Below, in pieces: positions 12,773 through 26,108 of a stretch of 64,000 nucleotides of DNA. The translations under genes and the position numbers were made by a program. The DNA is taken from assembly GCA_029449235.1 (NCBI GenBank), contig JANATG010000009.1, positions 2,170,001 through 2,234,000 of the forward strand. The letters run 5' to 3'. The DNA comes from Linnemannia schmuckeri. Taxonomy: Eukaryota; Mortierellomycota; Mortierellomycetes; Mortierellales; Mortierellaceae. Position 1 is the stretch's first letter. Each line of letters opens with the position of its first letter. Under the pieces are notes generated by a model. The model ran no database searches and was not told where the DNA came from. It was given only the letters and a program-made list of their open reading frames with translations.

Positions 12773-14482
12773 GGTTACTGCGGGCCCGTTGTGAAAAAAC
12801 AGAGAAAGAAAGAGAGTGAAGGTGAAGGAGCGAAAAGGTGATTCAAGTGAATTGATGAGCTGTGAGTCGAGAGGCGAGAGGCGAGGGGCGAGACTGTTAA
12901 TTGGTAGAGATCCTTGGGTGTTTGATCAGTGCGTTAATCCGCTGTGCTCTATGAACGAGGGGAGAAAACACTAAGATGACGAGCTGGTTAGTTGCGGTGG
13001 CTCCACAAAGAACTTCCGCTTGCTGTTGAGAGTACCAACTAAAGACTTGCTGTTCCTTGTTGTTGGGAAGAGGGTAGACGAGGAGAGGAAAGAGTATGCA
13101 TATGCAACGGCAAAGATGATTTTTTGAGGAATTTTATACTCGCAGACAACGAAAATGTATATGGAGGCTATCACCAAACAGAGTACGACCGTTGTTGTTG
13201 AATGGAAGGCAAAAATAAGGGTTCGTAGAACTTAAACAACATGCAGGGGCCTAAAATAATAAACAATCTTTGAGCTAACAAGGGCGGGAAAGGAAGCGGG
13301 TGAAGAGAAGTGGGCTGCTGTGTGTAGTAGAAATACCTTGTTTCTTGGCAAGGGAAAATAGTGAGGTGACGAAAAGGAAACGGTAATAGTTCCTGACTAG
13401 GAGTGAGTGTGGATGAGCAAGAGAGGAAGAGGAGGCGTGTAGTATGTTTTGAAGGTGAGGGTGGTCTGCCTTTTGTTGTAGATGAGTTGAGGGAATGGGT
13501 GTTGGGAGAGAAGAAGTATATGACGGACAAGAAAGAACAAAAGAATAAGAACAAGGAGAGAAGAAGAAAATGAGCTGAAAAAGACAAGAGCTGTTGATAG
13601 GAGAAAGGTGAATCGACTGATCAAATGCTGAACATTGAGCAACACGCGGCATTACTCTTCTTCTCATGTAGGGCTGGCTGTAAGGATGCGAGAGTGATAG
13701 TGGCGACGACCTTTCAAGGTCACCACTGATGGACCGGTCCATACAATATATGTCCGCCTCGGCTACATGCGTTCGTCTCCTAGATGAACATCCCTACAGA
13801 CTATGCCCTATCGCTATGTAGTCCCTCATCGCGTTCTACCTTTATGTAGCCGTCAAACAAAAGGTAACATTAAAAAAGAGAATGACATTCAAGCCCGCAG
13901 AACCCGACGTCACATCAAGCACACCCATATCACGTCTACAGTAATCAACATCCATCAAACCATGTCCTTGTGTACGCACATGGTTGGTCACGCGTGGTAT
14001 ATATATTGTATTTTTACGCGTCTTTTCTACATCGCAATCGCACAAACTCTCAGACAACAGAGAGTTTACTGATCTGGGTTGGTCACACTCAGTCCACCGC
14101 CTCCTGCACCAGATGACCTCTACCGGTCCTTATCAAACTCCTCCTTATCTCCCGATCTACTCAACATCCCTCCATTACCACCGACAAGAGGACACGCCCT
14201 TCTACTGGTCTCATCAACAACACTATCATCACCATCATCCACTGCTCTTGGTGGCACCGGTTTCAACCCATGCGGTTGCGTCGTCAAGTGGTATTGCTGC
14301 AGTTATTGATGGAAATCATGTCCTCGAGAGCCAGCTCCACAAGTACTACTGCCACTGCCAACAGGAGATGACAGTATCGATCGAATAGCCTCGGCCAAAT
14401 CCGAAATCGCCTCGGGTGGAACAACCAACAATGATCCTCCTGGTGTAGTCTGTCCTCCAACTCCAACCCCGCTCCCGATTCC
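12773..14482. other. Intergenic: WOPR promoter/leader and arrestin 3' flank
   Basis: 1.7 kb without a convincing gene. On -, 12773-13600 is a long pyrimidine-rich tract, as expected for the WOPR leader and promoter. Open frames are low-complexity Ser/Leu/Phe strings. 13800-14480 is more balanced in composition and may hold the arrestin 3' UTR. Confidence 0.45.
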
Positions 14483-17400
14483 CTACTCGCCATGCCCACG
14501 AGGACTCAACCTATAGGCTCCTCCTCCTCCTTCGGCAAGCTCCTGATCCGAGAATTCTCGTACAAGTCCAGAGTTCTGAAAGAGAGGCTGAGTCGACGGA
14601 GGAGATATCATCCGAATCTCAAGTGTCGACCCAGAGGAAGCGCCAGGGTTACCACCAACAGTCACTCCACAGAATCGAGTAGTAGAATCCTGAAGTTTCT
14701 GCTGTTGCTGTTGCTGCAATAACAACTGTTGTTGCTCATGCTGGAACTGTTGCTGCTGTTGCTGTTGTTGCGCCTGCTGTTGCTGTTGCAACTGCTGCTC
14801 CTGCTGCTTTTGCTGATACGCAAGTGCTTCCTGTTGAGCGAGGGCTTCTTGACGAGCGAGTACCTCTTGCCTGGCCAAAGCTTCTTGCATGGCCAATGCC
14901 TCCTGCTGCTGCTGAGCAAGCGCAGTTGCCTCCTGTCGAGCAGTGGCCTCCTGGCGGGTCAAAATTTCCTTCTGACGCGCCAATTCCTCCTGCTTCTTTA
15001 CGAGTTCCTCCTGACGGACAACAGTTTCCTGATGAGCCTGCAGCGCCATCGCAAAAGCTGCCACATCGTCAACGCCTCGCTGACTAGTTGGCGGCTGCTT
15101 CGCCATACCGACATGAGAACTCTGTGATTGATAGTGCGCACCGCTCGACAATGACGCTCCTGTCCGATGATCCATCGCAGACACCGAAGCCGGGGTGGGG
15201 TCGAAAGTGACTGGTGGGACTTGACTCCATGGTCGACCTGGGATTGGAGGAGGTGATAGAACTGTGGTAAGGCCTACAGGGGCTGCTCCAAGAGCAGGTA
15301 TAGGCTGGGTAAGTTGCATATAGTTCGGGTTGGCATATGGCTCTCCTTCTGCAACCGCTGCCGTCGGTGGCGAAAGCGCGATGAACTCCGAGCGCGAGGG
15401 TGACGCCAAAGGTAGCCCCGAGGCCGATACTGCTACAGAGACAGAAGCAGGCAAATACTGCGTCCTAGGCTGGTACGGCGCTTGTCGAACTTCATCCTTG
15501 TAGACCGAATGCTGCAAAGGGTGGCTCTCAAAACGCGCCTGCTGGTCATCTGTCAAGGCTGGAGCCGTCGCTTGCATCTCTGCAGCTTGGTAATCCATCA
15601 CAGCCTGGTACGCGACTCCCGGGGGCTTGGACGCGTCAACAATAATCAAATGCTCGCCATCCTGCTCGTTATGACTGGAAATGCTCACTTGTTTGGGAGT
15701 GGTCATAGGATCTAGAGAGTGCTGCCGAGGAACAGCCACTTGTTGCACGATAACCTGACTTGGCATCGCCTCAAATGGATGCTGCTGTGGAGGGACAGCG
15801 CCATGTTCGGCGGAGAGAAGAGCTTTAGTGTGCCACTGCTTGGGTGAGACCTGGCGAGAGTTGGATCGGCTCGGGTGCGGGCTGTAAACGTCTGGCTGAA
15901 GGGCTGTACTGTACTTGCTTTCACGATATGCGGGTGCTCCAGAGTACCCTGTCGCACTTGAAGCCTGCGAATGAAACTGCTGCTGCTCCCTAAGACCGTC
16001 TCCACCGCTGCCACCACCGAGTTGCATGTTGACGCCGAATTCATTAGGTGTCAGGCGGAAGTTGTCAGATTGGAACGAAGTCGATGTCGATAGAGGAGTT
16101 GTTGGCCGTGAGAGACCAGTGGCAGTTGACATGGAATAGGTGCCGCCAAGTCCATCATTATTGATGTTACTCTCCATCACAGGCTCGTTTTGGCTGGACA
16201 TGGGCGTAGAATAGATCTCAGGTGTAAATTGGCCATCCCTCGATACGGCCGACTGTCGGTCCTGACCCATCGGCGATTGTTGCTGATACGTATGCGAGAG
16301 TATTGTGGATTCCAATCTCTCAAACATAACAACATTCTCCATGCTGGTGTTCCTGAGGATTGGATCCCGAACCATGGGCGAAGATGATCGCGATTGGTTT
16401 TCCATCTTCTGAAGCGAAATGGCTGACCTTGGTGTTGAAACTCCACTTGGGTCGCCAGGGGTTTGAATAACGATGGAATGGCTTGACGACGTGCGTGAAT
16501 GAGGCCGCGAAGAATGATGACTGAGTGATCTTGTCTGCAAAGGAAGGACATACTCTTCACCACTATAGTACGCCTCTGGGCTTTGGACGGGTGGGAGAAT
16601 GAGGCCAGTAGGTATTTCATTCAAACGGACAGGTGAGTGTTGAGCGGATGATGGGATCGAAGCGTGCCCTTCCACATTTGGGTGCTGGTTCAACGTGAGG
16701 CCCGCAGGCGGTTGAATGATGGCGGGAACTGTAGTTGGCTCCTCATATCTCTCACTGATCCAACTCTGCTGTTGTTGCTGGTCGAGCTGCTGTGCCCGCT
16801 GGTACTGGAGCTGACGTTGATGTTGAAGCTGTTCTTGCTGGAGTTGCTGTTGATGTTGCGACATGCCATCCTGAGCGATGTGGTGCTCCGTCATACGCCT
16901 ATCACCGATCACATCAAACGAAGCGACTTGTTGCTGAGCCGTCGATCCATAAATCTTGCGACTCGACTGCACGGCATGACCATTCACTTGATCTGCAGCT
17001 GGGACTTCAGAGTCCTCATAGATCTCGCCATTCGTTATATACAGCTCTGCACCCCCAGTCTCTGCGGGTATGCCAACCTGTGGGGGAGCGATCCGTGTAT
17101 ACAAAGAATCGACGGACATGTTCCTGGAGAGACTACTCTGTCCATAATAGTACTCGTCACGGATCTCCTGTGCACTCTGACCGCTCTCAGAAGGAGCCGA
17201 AGAAGCCAAGCTAGTAGTCGAGAAGTTGCGTGGCATATCCCATGGACGATTGGTAGAGTTGGGGGTAGCCGGGGAGGACTGAACATTCATGAACTGGTTC
17301 TCGGATGTACTAGGTGTTGTGGGTCTGCTCTGCTGCTGGTCATCGTTTGCCTCGAAATAACCTTCCCGACCCATCTCTTCCATCATAGGCGTGCCGCGAT

Positions 17401-20400
17401 GTAATCGAACATCAGGAATAGCAGGCGTCATGGTCAGTTGACTAGTCTCGTGAAGCCGTTCTCGAATGTTGGGCTCCTCATTGCTGTCAGCAGCACTCGA
17501 AGGAGCGGAAGGAAGTGCAGGTGACGAACATCGCGAAGGGTTAGCTGAGGTCGTGTTGGACTGTGGGGTGGATCCGTTGCTTGAGGATGACATCTTCGAC
17601 AAGGAGAGAGAACCAGTGTCAGTAGAACCAGATCCAGGAGAAATGTTGACTACCCTTGTGGACCCCGTACTCGACTTATGGGAATGCCTCTCAAAAATGT
17701 GTGTGAAGGATCCCAGACTAGAGCTACTTGACTTGCGCGACAACGACCTGCCCCCACGATCGCTTCTCGGAGATCCCATCTCTTCTGAGCTCGTCAAGTT
17801 GAGACTCCTGGACGACCGAGGTGTGCTTGGTAGAACACGTGGGCTGACCTTGGATCCCTTAGTCATACTCGAGTGATAGGTAGGGCTGCTGTGGGTAGGA
17901 ATGGCAATCGACAGCTTGGCAAGAGTTTTTCGCAGACCCATTTTACCCGACTTGTTCGACTTGTCCGACTTGTCCGACTTGTTACTGTTGCGCTTGATGA
18001 GACTGCTGGTCTGGGACGTGCTTGTTGCCCGGCTCATGTCGAAATCTTGCTCTTTATCCTCCTCCTTAGTATGGTGTTCCATCTCAGCTTCCTCGGTAAT
18101 CTCGGGTGACAAGGTGTCAACGAGCATCAGTGGCGCAGATCGATCCAGAGGCGATGGCGGTTTTTCGGAAGACGATGGTCGTGACTCCAAGGCGCATGTG
18201 GATGGGAGGAGTGGAGGAAGTGTTGTTACGGGATGTTTCGGGACTGATCCGGAGTCTGAGCTAGCAGCAATACTGGCGGCAGCATCTGGATTGACAACAA
18301 AGAGGTTACCGGCTTGAGAAAAGTCAAGGACACTCGTCGGAGAATCCGGATCTTTGAGTGTCGAACGGCACGTCGAGGGGCGTAAACTTTCGCCCTCCTT
18401 CGCAGTACCTTCAGATGATGCATTTGGGGTTCCGGGTTTGCTCGAAGCAGCAGAAGCAAGGCCACTGAGATTGCTTGAGCTCCCTGTAAGACCAGTCGAC
18501 TTTTTCAGTCCAGAGCAGCTCATGGATCCATTTTGCTGAGTGGCGGTCGAGTTGGTCTTCATCTTGGAAAAGACTCCGGTTTTGTTCTTCTTCACGGGGT
18601 CGTCTTCATGCATCGGGAACGTGAAATCCCGGGGTATCCTAGGCGGAGGGTCGGACCAGGATGAGGCATGGGTGATATAGATTGGAAGTTCAACTGTCAA
18701 AGCCTTACTCAGCGATGCCATTAGGCTGACTTGGACAAAGAACTGGACGTGGAGATAGGAGGTGTGACGCAACGAGTAAATTCCTGAGGGGATGTAGACA
18801 GGCAAGACGACGATCCTTGGATCGTCATTATCGAAGGCGAAGTCCTCGCCCTTGTAGATGATCTCACTGTAGTTCTTGACATTGTCCTGATCCTTAGCGC
18901 TAAGAGTCGAAGAATGACTGTTGTAGCTAGACCGCAAGTGTGATGCGGCGATATGTCTCCAAAGTGACAACTTGATTCCCATGATCTATGAATACATTGG
19001 AGTGCGCGCATTGGTTAAAACGATGAGCAAAGTGCAGTAGAGAGCTACGGCCAAATCGTTTCAGGTCAAGTGTGGGACACACCTTTTTCTTGGTGAGGTT
19101 TTTAACGCCGACATTGACATAGACGATACCTCCGGAGCTGACCATGGTGCGAGTCAGCTCGGCATACAACTCCAAACTGCCTTCCCCTCCCATGAACAAT
19201 CGCTTGCTTGTGTCCGCCTTGACAGACCTGCGTCGGGCTTGTGTGATGTCATCTGTCGTCCAGGTCTCATAAATAAAGCACTCGCGGGTATGATTCACAA
19301 CCTCCCTGCTCTGGTTCGCCTTCATCAGCGCAATCCTAGTATGGTCATTGGTTATATTGGAAGTTGTGTTAGCGAATAACACTAGTAAGATTATATGTGC
19401 ATCGCTTACTCAAAGGAAAAGACAAACTTACGCCGAGACGACATAGCGGACTTGTCCCAGTTTCGAGTCATAGGAGTTGGGTAGAGAGTCCTGGATACTG
19501 AGCCGGAAAGGAAAGATGGTGCGCCCCTTCCGTGCCATCCAGTAGCCGTCAGCATCTATTCATCGCAAAGTTGGTTGAGTTAGGCAGTTGGTGTTAGAGT
19601 GAAGCTGGAAATCACAATGTCATTGGCCAGCCAAATAGTAAAGCGACAAACCTGGTTCAATATTCTCCTGCACAGCCTGAGAGGGGTGCCGGATGTCCTG
19701 TAGTCGTAACACAGACTTGTGAAATATCTTAGGCGAAAGATGATCCTTGGTCAATGCTAAAACAGGGAACAACATGAGGGATTAATTACCTCCGCATAAG
19801 AATTCCATCGGACCAACACGTAAGACAATATATGCAATAAGTGAGTACCTTCATATCCAAGTAACTCAACGATCATATCAGCCAGCATCACAGACCGAGA
19901 AGATGAACATTGGATTTCTAGACGTCCAGAGAGCTCTCCTCCTGCATTGAAGAACGGCCGGTCGAATGTAAGCTGGATTCGTACTTTGCCTGTCTTGGAT
20001 GTCATCTTTCCTGGCATAGGTGGCACCTCCTCGTGGCCTGGGATCGACGACAGGGTTACTTGGTGAGAATAACAGGCATTCGACTGAGCAGCTCGGGCCT
20101 TGGCCTGTAACAGAACAGAGTTTCCTCCTCCATGTCCTGGAGCTGCCGTACTCCAGTGAGGGTCTGAGCCCGATCTGGCGAGTAAATTGTGAGAAGAGCC
20201 AATTGCGCTGTGGATGCTATTTGGTGAAACTGAAAACCGTGGACTAGCCTCGACCACGGCAGACATCGATCGAGGAATCCTGTCTGCTGCCACAGGGGAT
20301 CCTATCGAGTACGTAGAGTAGATACTGCTGCGGTTGCCTCTGCGATAAGGCTCATGCGATGGCCCTGTGGCGGTTACCGACTCTGACAATGCGAGCGAGT

Positions 20401-21472
20401 CTGTAGAGGCGGAAGGGTGAAAGGCCGATCCAGCAGTTGTCTCTTCTGCAGATTTGGGCGAAGGACCTCCCGCTTCTGGATATTTGGGTTCAGGCTGGGT
20501 GGCCGAGAAGACGGATGGGGAGGGTGCTGTTGGAAGCTGATCCCGAGATGCAATGGAGAAGCGATTTGACCCCAAATGACCGAGGTTCAGTGACCGTTGG
20601 GCCTGAAGTTGCTGAATCTGTTGCTGTCGAGAATTTATAGGTGGTCGAGGCTGAGGTTGTCCGGTATACACTCCATGATACGTCGACTGTCGGTATGGCG
20701 CCCCATATGCATCCACGCCGCGTGGAGGCTGAGGTTGAGGCTGATCCTGGACATTGGCGGTTGATGGATTGGCATCTCGATAATACCGTGCTTGCTGTTC
20801 AAATTGCTCGTACTGTCGCTGCTGTTGTTGCTCGGGGTATCCAGGCTCAGCATATCGCGGGGGTTGCGGTCGAGACATTGAGGGTTGGTAACGCAAACCG
20901 CCAGGTGGTCCTGTGTTGGAGGCATACATGCTGCTGGACCTTATGACAGGAGATCGTCCACCTTGAATGTTTGGCACTGGCCGCAGGGCATCATGTTGGG
21001 AGATGGGCGACATCATTGGCGGGCCGTAGCCTTGATAGCCAGCTGACATCGGGCCTCTTGCAGATGCCGTTGAATTGTGCCGTTGCAGATCCGAAATATA
21101 AAGGCCTTCCTGGTTCCGGGGTGGATATTGTGGTGGATACGATTGCTGCCGATACTGCTGTTGCTGTTGATAGGCCTGGTGTGCTTGTGCTTGTTGAGGG
21201 GGCTGATGTGGCCGAGGATGCTGTAACCGATGTTGCTGCGACTGCTCCAGTCGTTGCTCCTGCTGGTGCCGTTGTTCTTGTTGTTGCTGCTCCTGTTGCT
21301 GCTGCTGGTGAAGCACTGCATACAATTGTTGCTGTGACATGGCCTGTGTGCGTGGGGGTGATGTTAGAGGCTGTGAAGATCTTGGAGAGGTGACAGGATA
21401 TCTCCCTACATTCGAAAGATGGTCCGACAGCAGTTCATCCTGTTGCCTTGCCAGCAGGTCCTTGTTATCCAT
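14483..21472 (-). CDS. Alpha-arrestin (arrestin-domain) trafficking adaptor, giant form
   Basis: Exons on -: 21472-19849, 19756-19652, 19555-19432, 19335-19083 and 18985-14483; 2202 residues, all phases match. A Gln/Pro-rich N-terminal tail of about 480 residues contains two PPxY motifs (PPQY at 113-116, PPRY at 204-207), the signature docked by Rsp5/Nedd4 ubiquitin ligases. The arrestin N-domain begins at KVRIQLTFDRPFFNAGGELSG and runs through MIVELLGYEG into exons 2-3. The arrestin C-domain spans exon 4 and early exon 5 (SLELYAELTRTMVSSGGIVYV, IYIPSGIYSLRHTSYLHVQF-like strands, ending about ELPIYITHASSW). About 1350 disordered residues follow, ending in a Gln-rich, probably coiled segment of RQEAL-type repeats. 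By family knowledge it would recruit ubiquitin ligase to plasma-membrane transporters. It has no transmembrane segment. Confidence 0.85.
14695..15030 (-). repeat. Coding CAG/CTG-rich tract encoding polyQ and RQEAL-type repeats
   Basis: The + strand shows dense TTG/CTG trinucleotides at 14695-14815. This encodes poly-Gln on -, preceded in the protein by short near-repeats of the form RQEALA / KQEELA. Charge and spacing suggest a helix or coiled coil passing into polyQ. It lies inside the last exon of the arrestin gene and is probably variable between strains. Confidence 0.7.
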
Positions 21473-24009
21473 GTTGAAATCAGTCCTGGATGCGTGTGTG
21501 GTGAGAGTGTTGTATTCGTTCAGCTGTTGAAATATTGCGCCACTAAGAGTTCATCACTACGTCGATGATAGCAAAGTGAAGAAAGAAATTGAAAAGAGTA
21601 TGAATAAGTGAAAACAAGAACGAAAACCCAATAAGAGGGGAGTATGATGTCTAATGTACAGGATCGGGAAGCGATCGGTGCCTGCATTTTGAACGACGTT
21701 GACAACGCATAAACATGTGCGCACAGTTTGGTTATTGTATATCTCTCAACACCGCTCCAACGACGACTTTTTTAGAGGAAAGACGAAATCCCCTTCATCA
21801 ACAAACAACCGCCCACCTGCTCTATTTGCAGTTCAACTTCAGTAAGTGAGAGATATTCAGGAACAGACAGACAGACACCCCAACGTTTCTCGTTGAGTCG
21901 CACGTATGCTGGCGCTAACAAAAACCAGATTGCACTAACCCTAATGGAGCAAGGAAAGGGAACACTGACTCCAGTAGAAAACAAAAAAGGTCAGGCCACT
22001 GGCCCATGGCGAGAATGCGGGCAGTTGAATGTTAGCACGTTATAACAGCGATGAACGTATTTCAGATATCATCATCGTCATTCCTTCCTTGTCCACTCCC
22101 TCTCGCAATGACCATTGTAACAGGGCGAGTGTATTTGTTCGATAGTCCTTCTTCTGATCAAGGATGTGATACCATTTTACAGTTCCTTTTGTGTCTGGGC
22201 TATTGTCTTTCCCTCCCCTCCTCCACGCCGTTGATTTCTTCATGCTCTCAGTCCATGCTTTTCCGTCCAATAACCTTTTATTTAATCCTGTACTCGCTCA
22301 TCACTCCCTCTCATTCAACAGGAGCCTTTATTTCACCCCACATCCTAACTTCTGCTTGTGGCCCAATACCACGTCGTCGCTCTACATCCACACATCCAGA
22401 TATCCAGCATCCAGCGACAACCCAATTCCCCTCTCTCAACTCTCTCTTCACCAGAAACCGTGAAACTCAAATCCATCAAAAAAGCCCAATGACGAAGAAA
22501 GAGGGAAGACAGTTGCGAAACCTGAGATCATTACCGACTGACTTTCTTTTCGATATTTATGTCTTTCCTCTTTTCACGCCGAGATTGTGTCAAAAGGTAC
22601 AAACGTCTTTTCCCCCCACCTTGCTGTCTATTGTCAGCATGAATTTGTGAATCCATATGGATGCAGAAGCGCAGGAACGTGCAATAAGCGCGATTAATTG
22701 GAGGAAGGAAGGGGAAGTGGATAAGGTATCGATGAATCTGTTGTCGTGCATCGATTGTCTTTTGGGCGCACACAAGGGCTGACGCAAAGAATGATCAAAA
22801 TTCAGAATTAAAACCCGCCGGATCGATTTTTTTTTTAAATCTGTTTTGTCTTGGACATAGAGGAGAGAAGTAAAAAGGACGGGAACCAGGAAACAGTAGC
22901 GAAAGTGGATAGTTATGTATGTGAGCGGCTGTTGGTGTGGATGAAATGATAGACAACAGACGTCGTGTTGCCTGTCTGTCGTTGTTTCTTTGTATTTCTC
23001 GATTTTGTACTGTGAGAGCTTCTCGCTCCCTGCCTGTTGATGTTCCACGCCTCCACAGCGCCACCATATATGTATATGTATGAGTGCACAGAGTAACGAA
23101 TTAAATGGTAAAAATTATTTTACCTTGTTAGTGCAGCTGTGTGTGTGTGTGTTGATCTTGAATGTTGGAATGATTAAAAGTGATGTGTGTCTGATTCAAC
23201 AAATGGAATGTGACAATTGGTGGATGAAGAGGGTAACCAAATGAGTTAATCGAGGCGAGACGGATTCCTGAGAGACGAACGACGGCGTAAGGGGAGGAAA
23301 TAAAAGAAGGAGAGGGGGTGAGGGAGTGAGAGGGCGGTGAAAGAAGAGAAGAAAGAGACAAGGTTGAGCTGAGAAAGTGTTTTCGGTGGCGACAAGTAAG
23401 ACTTTTACCGAGGAGTGAGTGCAGTGGGAAAAGAGGAAGTGAGACAGTGGACAGTGAGTGAAGTAAGGAAAACAAACGAAAAAGATAAAAAGATGTGCGT
23501 CTGCGTGTGAGCAGCTCCGAGCTGGAGGCTGGAATGATTTTCGATCAATCGGCCGTCGGTTGGTCTGCCTCTCTGTTTCCTTCTCCCTTTTACGTTTTTA
23601 CGTTGAAGTTGAAACAAAAAAAACGTACGTCTTTTTGCGGCTGCAAAACAAACGCCTGAGACATTTTTTTTTTTTGTTGTCTTTTTTTTTTCTTTTCTTG
23701 GTAGCCTCTTTTATCCATTCCGCTATCCTCACATCCCTGCACACATTTAGAACACATGCAACTGACCATCGCCTTCCCATGCAGACCATAATCCAGAGAT
23801 TCGGGCATATCGATCCATCATCATGGATCCTTATTCATGATATAAATACGCCCCCGCAGGCTCTCTCACTTCCTTTTTTTCTTTCTCTGCTTTCTTTTCT
23901 TTTGCTCTCTGATCGACTTTTGATTTTTGCCACCAAAAAATGGCACTCTCATTTCTAAAAACAGTCACCACCATCGAACAAAGTTTATGTAGAAGGATAG
24001 TTCTTCTCG
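21473..24009. other. Intergenic: arrestin promoter region
   Basis: 2.5 kb with no supported gene. 22050-22500 and 23540-23930 are pyrimidine-rich on +, while 23270-23470 is purine-rich, with T runs at 23665-23692. Open frames on either strand are short and biased in composition. No tRNA, transposon ends or conserved protein motif was seen. Confidence 0.45.
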
Positions 24010-25936
24010 TATGCAATGGCTTTAGCTTAAGCAACCCTTGCTTCTCAATCGAAGTCGCCAACACCTGCGACCGAAACGACAGCCCTTTCAGTCTTCTCAA
24101 TAATCTGCCGATACACCGACTGGATGTTGTTATTCATCAGCACTGCGTTCTCCTGATAACAAATCTTGGCATCCACTCTCGTATCCTGGATCAGGTTCAC
24201 AATCCACTTCTCGCCATCCTCCTTGCTCATATTCAACGTCTGCGACAGCTCCGCAATAACAATCTTTTGGTGGATCCGGTAGTACGTCTCCGAGATCAAG
24301 AACCGTGCGCTTTGGATAAACTCTTGCTGGATCGAGACCAAAAAGGAGTCATTCTCGAGCACATCCTCGCACTCGGCGAGTTTCTTCTTGACAAGTTCAA
24401 AGTCAAGCTCAATGGAAAGGGCCTCGACAAACTCGGTGATGGGATCCTTGTACTAGTACATCTCGTGCTTAATCACTTTCACAAGAGCCTTCAGAAAATT
24501 CTTACGGCGCTTGTTGACCATCATTACTGCTGTCAAGTACCGGAGGATCCATGGGCAAGAGGTTTGTATAGCGTTAATGTAGGCGGGCTAAAGAACAAAT
24601 CAATCACCGCATCGCGGCCCTTGGGGTGGCTGAAAAACACGAACAATGACCAGTGAGGGAACCATGTGCACTGTTCCAATTGATGCAATGACGATGCAAA
24701 ATGCTGTTAAATGATACACTTCGCGTTAGTCCCTTTTCCTGTTTAACTTAACCCAATTACTTTCCTAATCGTCCATGAGAAATACATACAGTCTTGTCGA
24801 TGGTCTCCTTCAACTCTAACAACTTTCAAAGATAACCTCTCAGTTTTCGACAACGATCTCCGAAGCCAACTTGCCCACAGAGATAAAAGTCAGAGAGTAT
24901 CATCTGTCGACTATGGACATATCACAAGCAACAATGTCTTAGTTAGAATTTGATCCGCCATGAAAGCCACGATTATGAGATACGAAAGAGCGGAGACTCA
25001 CTTACGAGGACGCGGTAATAATACAACCTATCGGCGGAGCCACCATAGTTTCCACCGCTGTACTGGAACTGAGCGAACGTGTAAACCGTCAGGATCATCT
25101 CTGGCGTCATTTATGCCATCATTTTCAGTTCGAAGTTCATGCGCTTAATTAGCCACTACTATCCTTGGTGTTGTCGTTTTCCGCTTTCCGAACGTAGGTC
25201 ATTGTCTAGAAATAGAAATATCAACGTACATCGTAGTTGTCTTTCAAGAACAATGGGTTCTAGAGCTTATTCTGGCGCAATGCTCTTGTGACATCCCGGT
25301 TCTCGATTGCCTCCGTGACCTTCTGTGCCTCAGCATTTGACTTTTGCAGCTGCTCCAGAATCTCCTCCTGCTTCTTTGTCGACTCAATCGTCACTATTGT
25401 AAACCAAGGGAAAAATGGATTAATTATGTGATTCGTGCATGGGCTTCTTTTGATTGAATGCATATTGATACAAATATCAGGATAGGTTGGGGATGGATGA
25501 AAGGAACTGTACCGGTGGGGATGACACCAGCATCAGTCAATTCTCCGTGGACCTTATCAATAAAGTCGACCAAGCTGGTCTTCAGCGCGAGCTGTCGTGG
25601 GTGTGTAATGCTAAATGAGAAGGTAATACGGTTGCGGGCCTTTAATTTTGTTTGCTCTATTTTTGTTTCCTCCTTTTTTTTTTTTACAGCTGTCACCGCG
25701 CTGCATGAGAAAAAGGAACTGTAGACGCCAACGGCTTTTGTTGCTGCTGAATGCGAAATGCTATCCAAGTGCATGCACCGGCACTTCACACAAGGAAAGT
25801 TTCGCCTTTGTCGTTGTCCGCTGTCGGTGAGCATGAGAACTATCTTGTTAATCTCGAGGAACTCGAGGAGAGGAAAGACGAGATGGAAATCTAGGAAGGG
25901 AATCATCTTTGAGGTGAGGTCATATTGGGCCGACAT
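24010..25936 (-). pseudogene. eIF3 subunit e (INT6) pseudogene, non-processed
   Basis: Read on -, fragments in order match eIF3e. The N-terminus starts at ATG 25936 (MSAQYDLTSKMIPFLDFHLV, then FPLLEFLEINK). Then come LKTSLVDFIDKVHGEL (near 25570), a coiled segment (25260-25400), MILTVYTFAQFQYSGGNYGG (near 25090), KLASEIVVEN (near 24860), HWSLFVFFSHPKGRD (near 24620), and the PCI region ETYYRIHQKIVIAEL / GEKWIVNLIQDTRVDAK (24150-24300). Lesions: in-frame TAG at 25260-25262 and 24453-24455, TGA at 24840-24842, frameshifts near 24085-24090 and 24585, and a stop upstream of the MILTVYTF exon. Intron-like GT..AG spacers separate the fragments, so this is a decayed gene duplicate, not a retrocopy. 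An intact eIF3e should exist elsewhere. Confidence 0.85.
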
Positions 25937-26108
25937 TGTTACAAATGCTTCTTCAAAAAAAGAACTCGAATGCCAAAAACGAAAGACAGAGGAAGCAAGA
26001 CCAAGCAAGGTTCGCTCAGAGAACAAGAAATTTGAACCTTAACAGGGCGTTAGCATGGCTTTCCTGATGCCATTTATTAATTATCAAAGACACACACGTG
26101 CAACTGCA

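Noticed and set aside
13171..13742. 138- and 155-codon - frames
   Set aside because: Translate a pyrimidine-rich leader/promoter into Ser/Leu/Phe strings; no splice or family support.
16664..17404. 246-codon + frame
   Set aside because: Antisense shadow of the arrestin gene's disordered tail; Leu/Ser-rich without conserved blocks.
24960..25148. Small + frame of 62 codons
   Set aside because: Antisense to an eIF3e pseudogene fragment that matches the family on the other strand.
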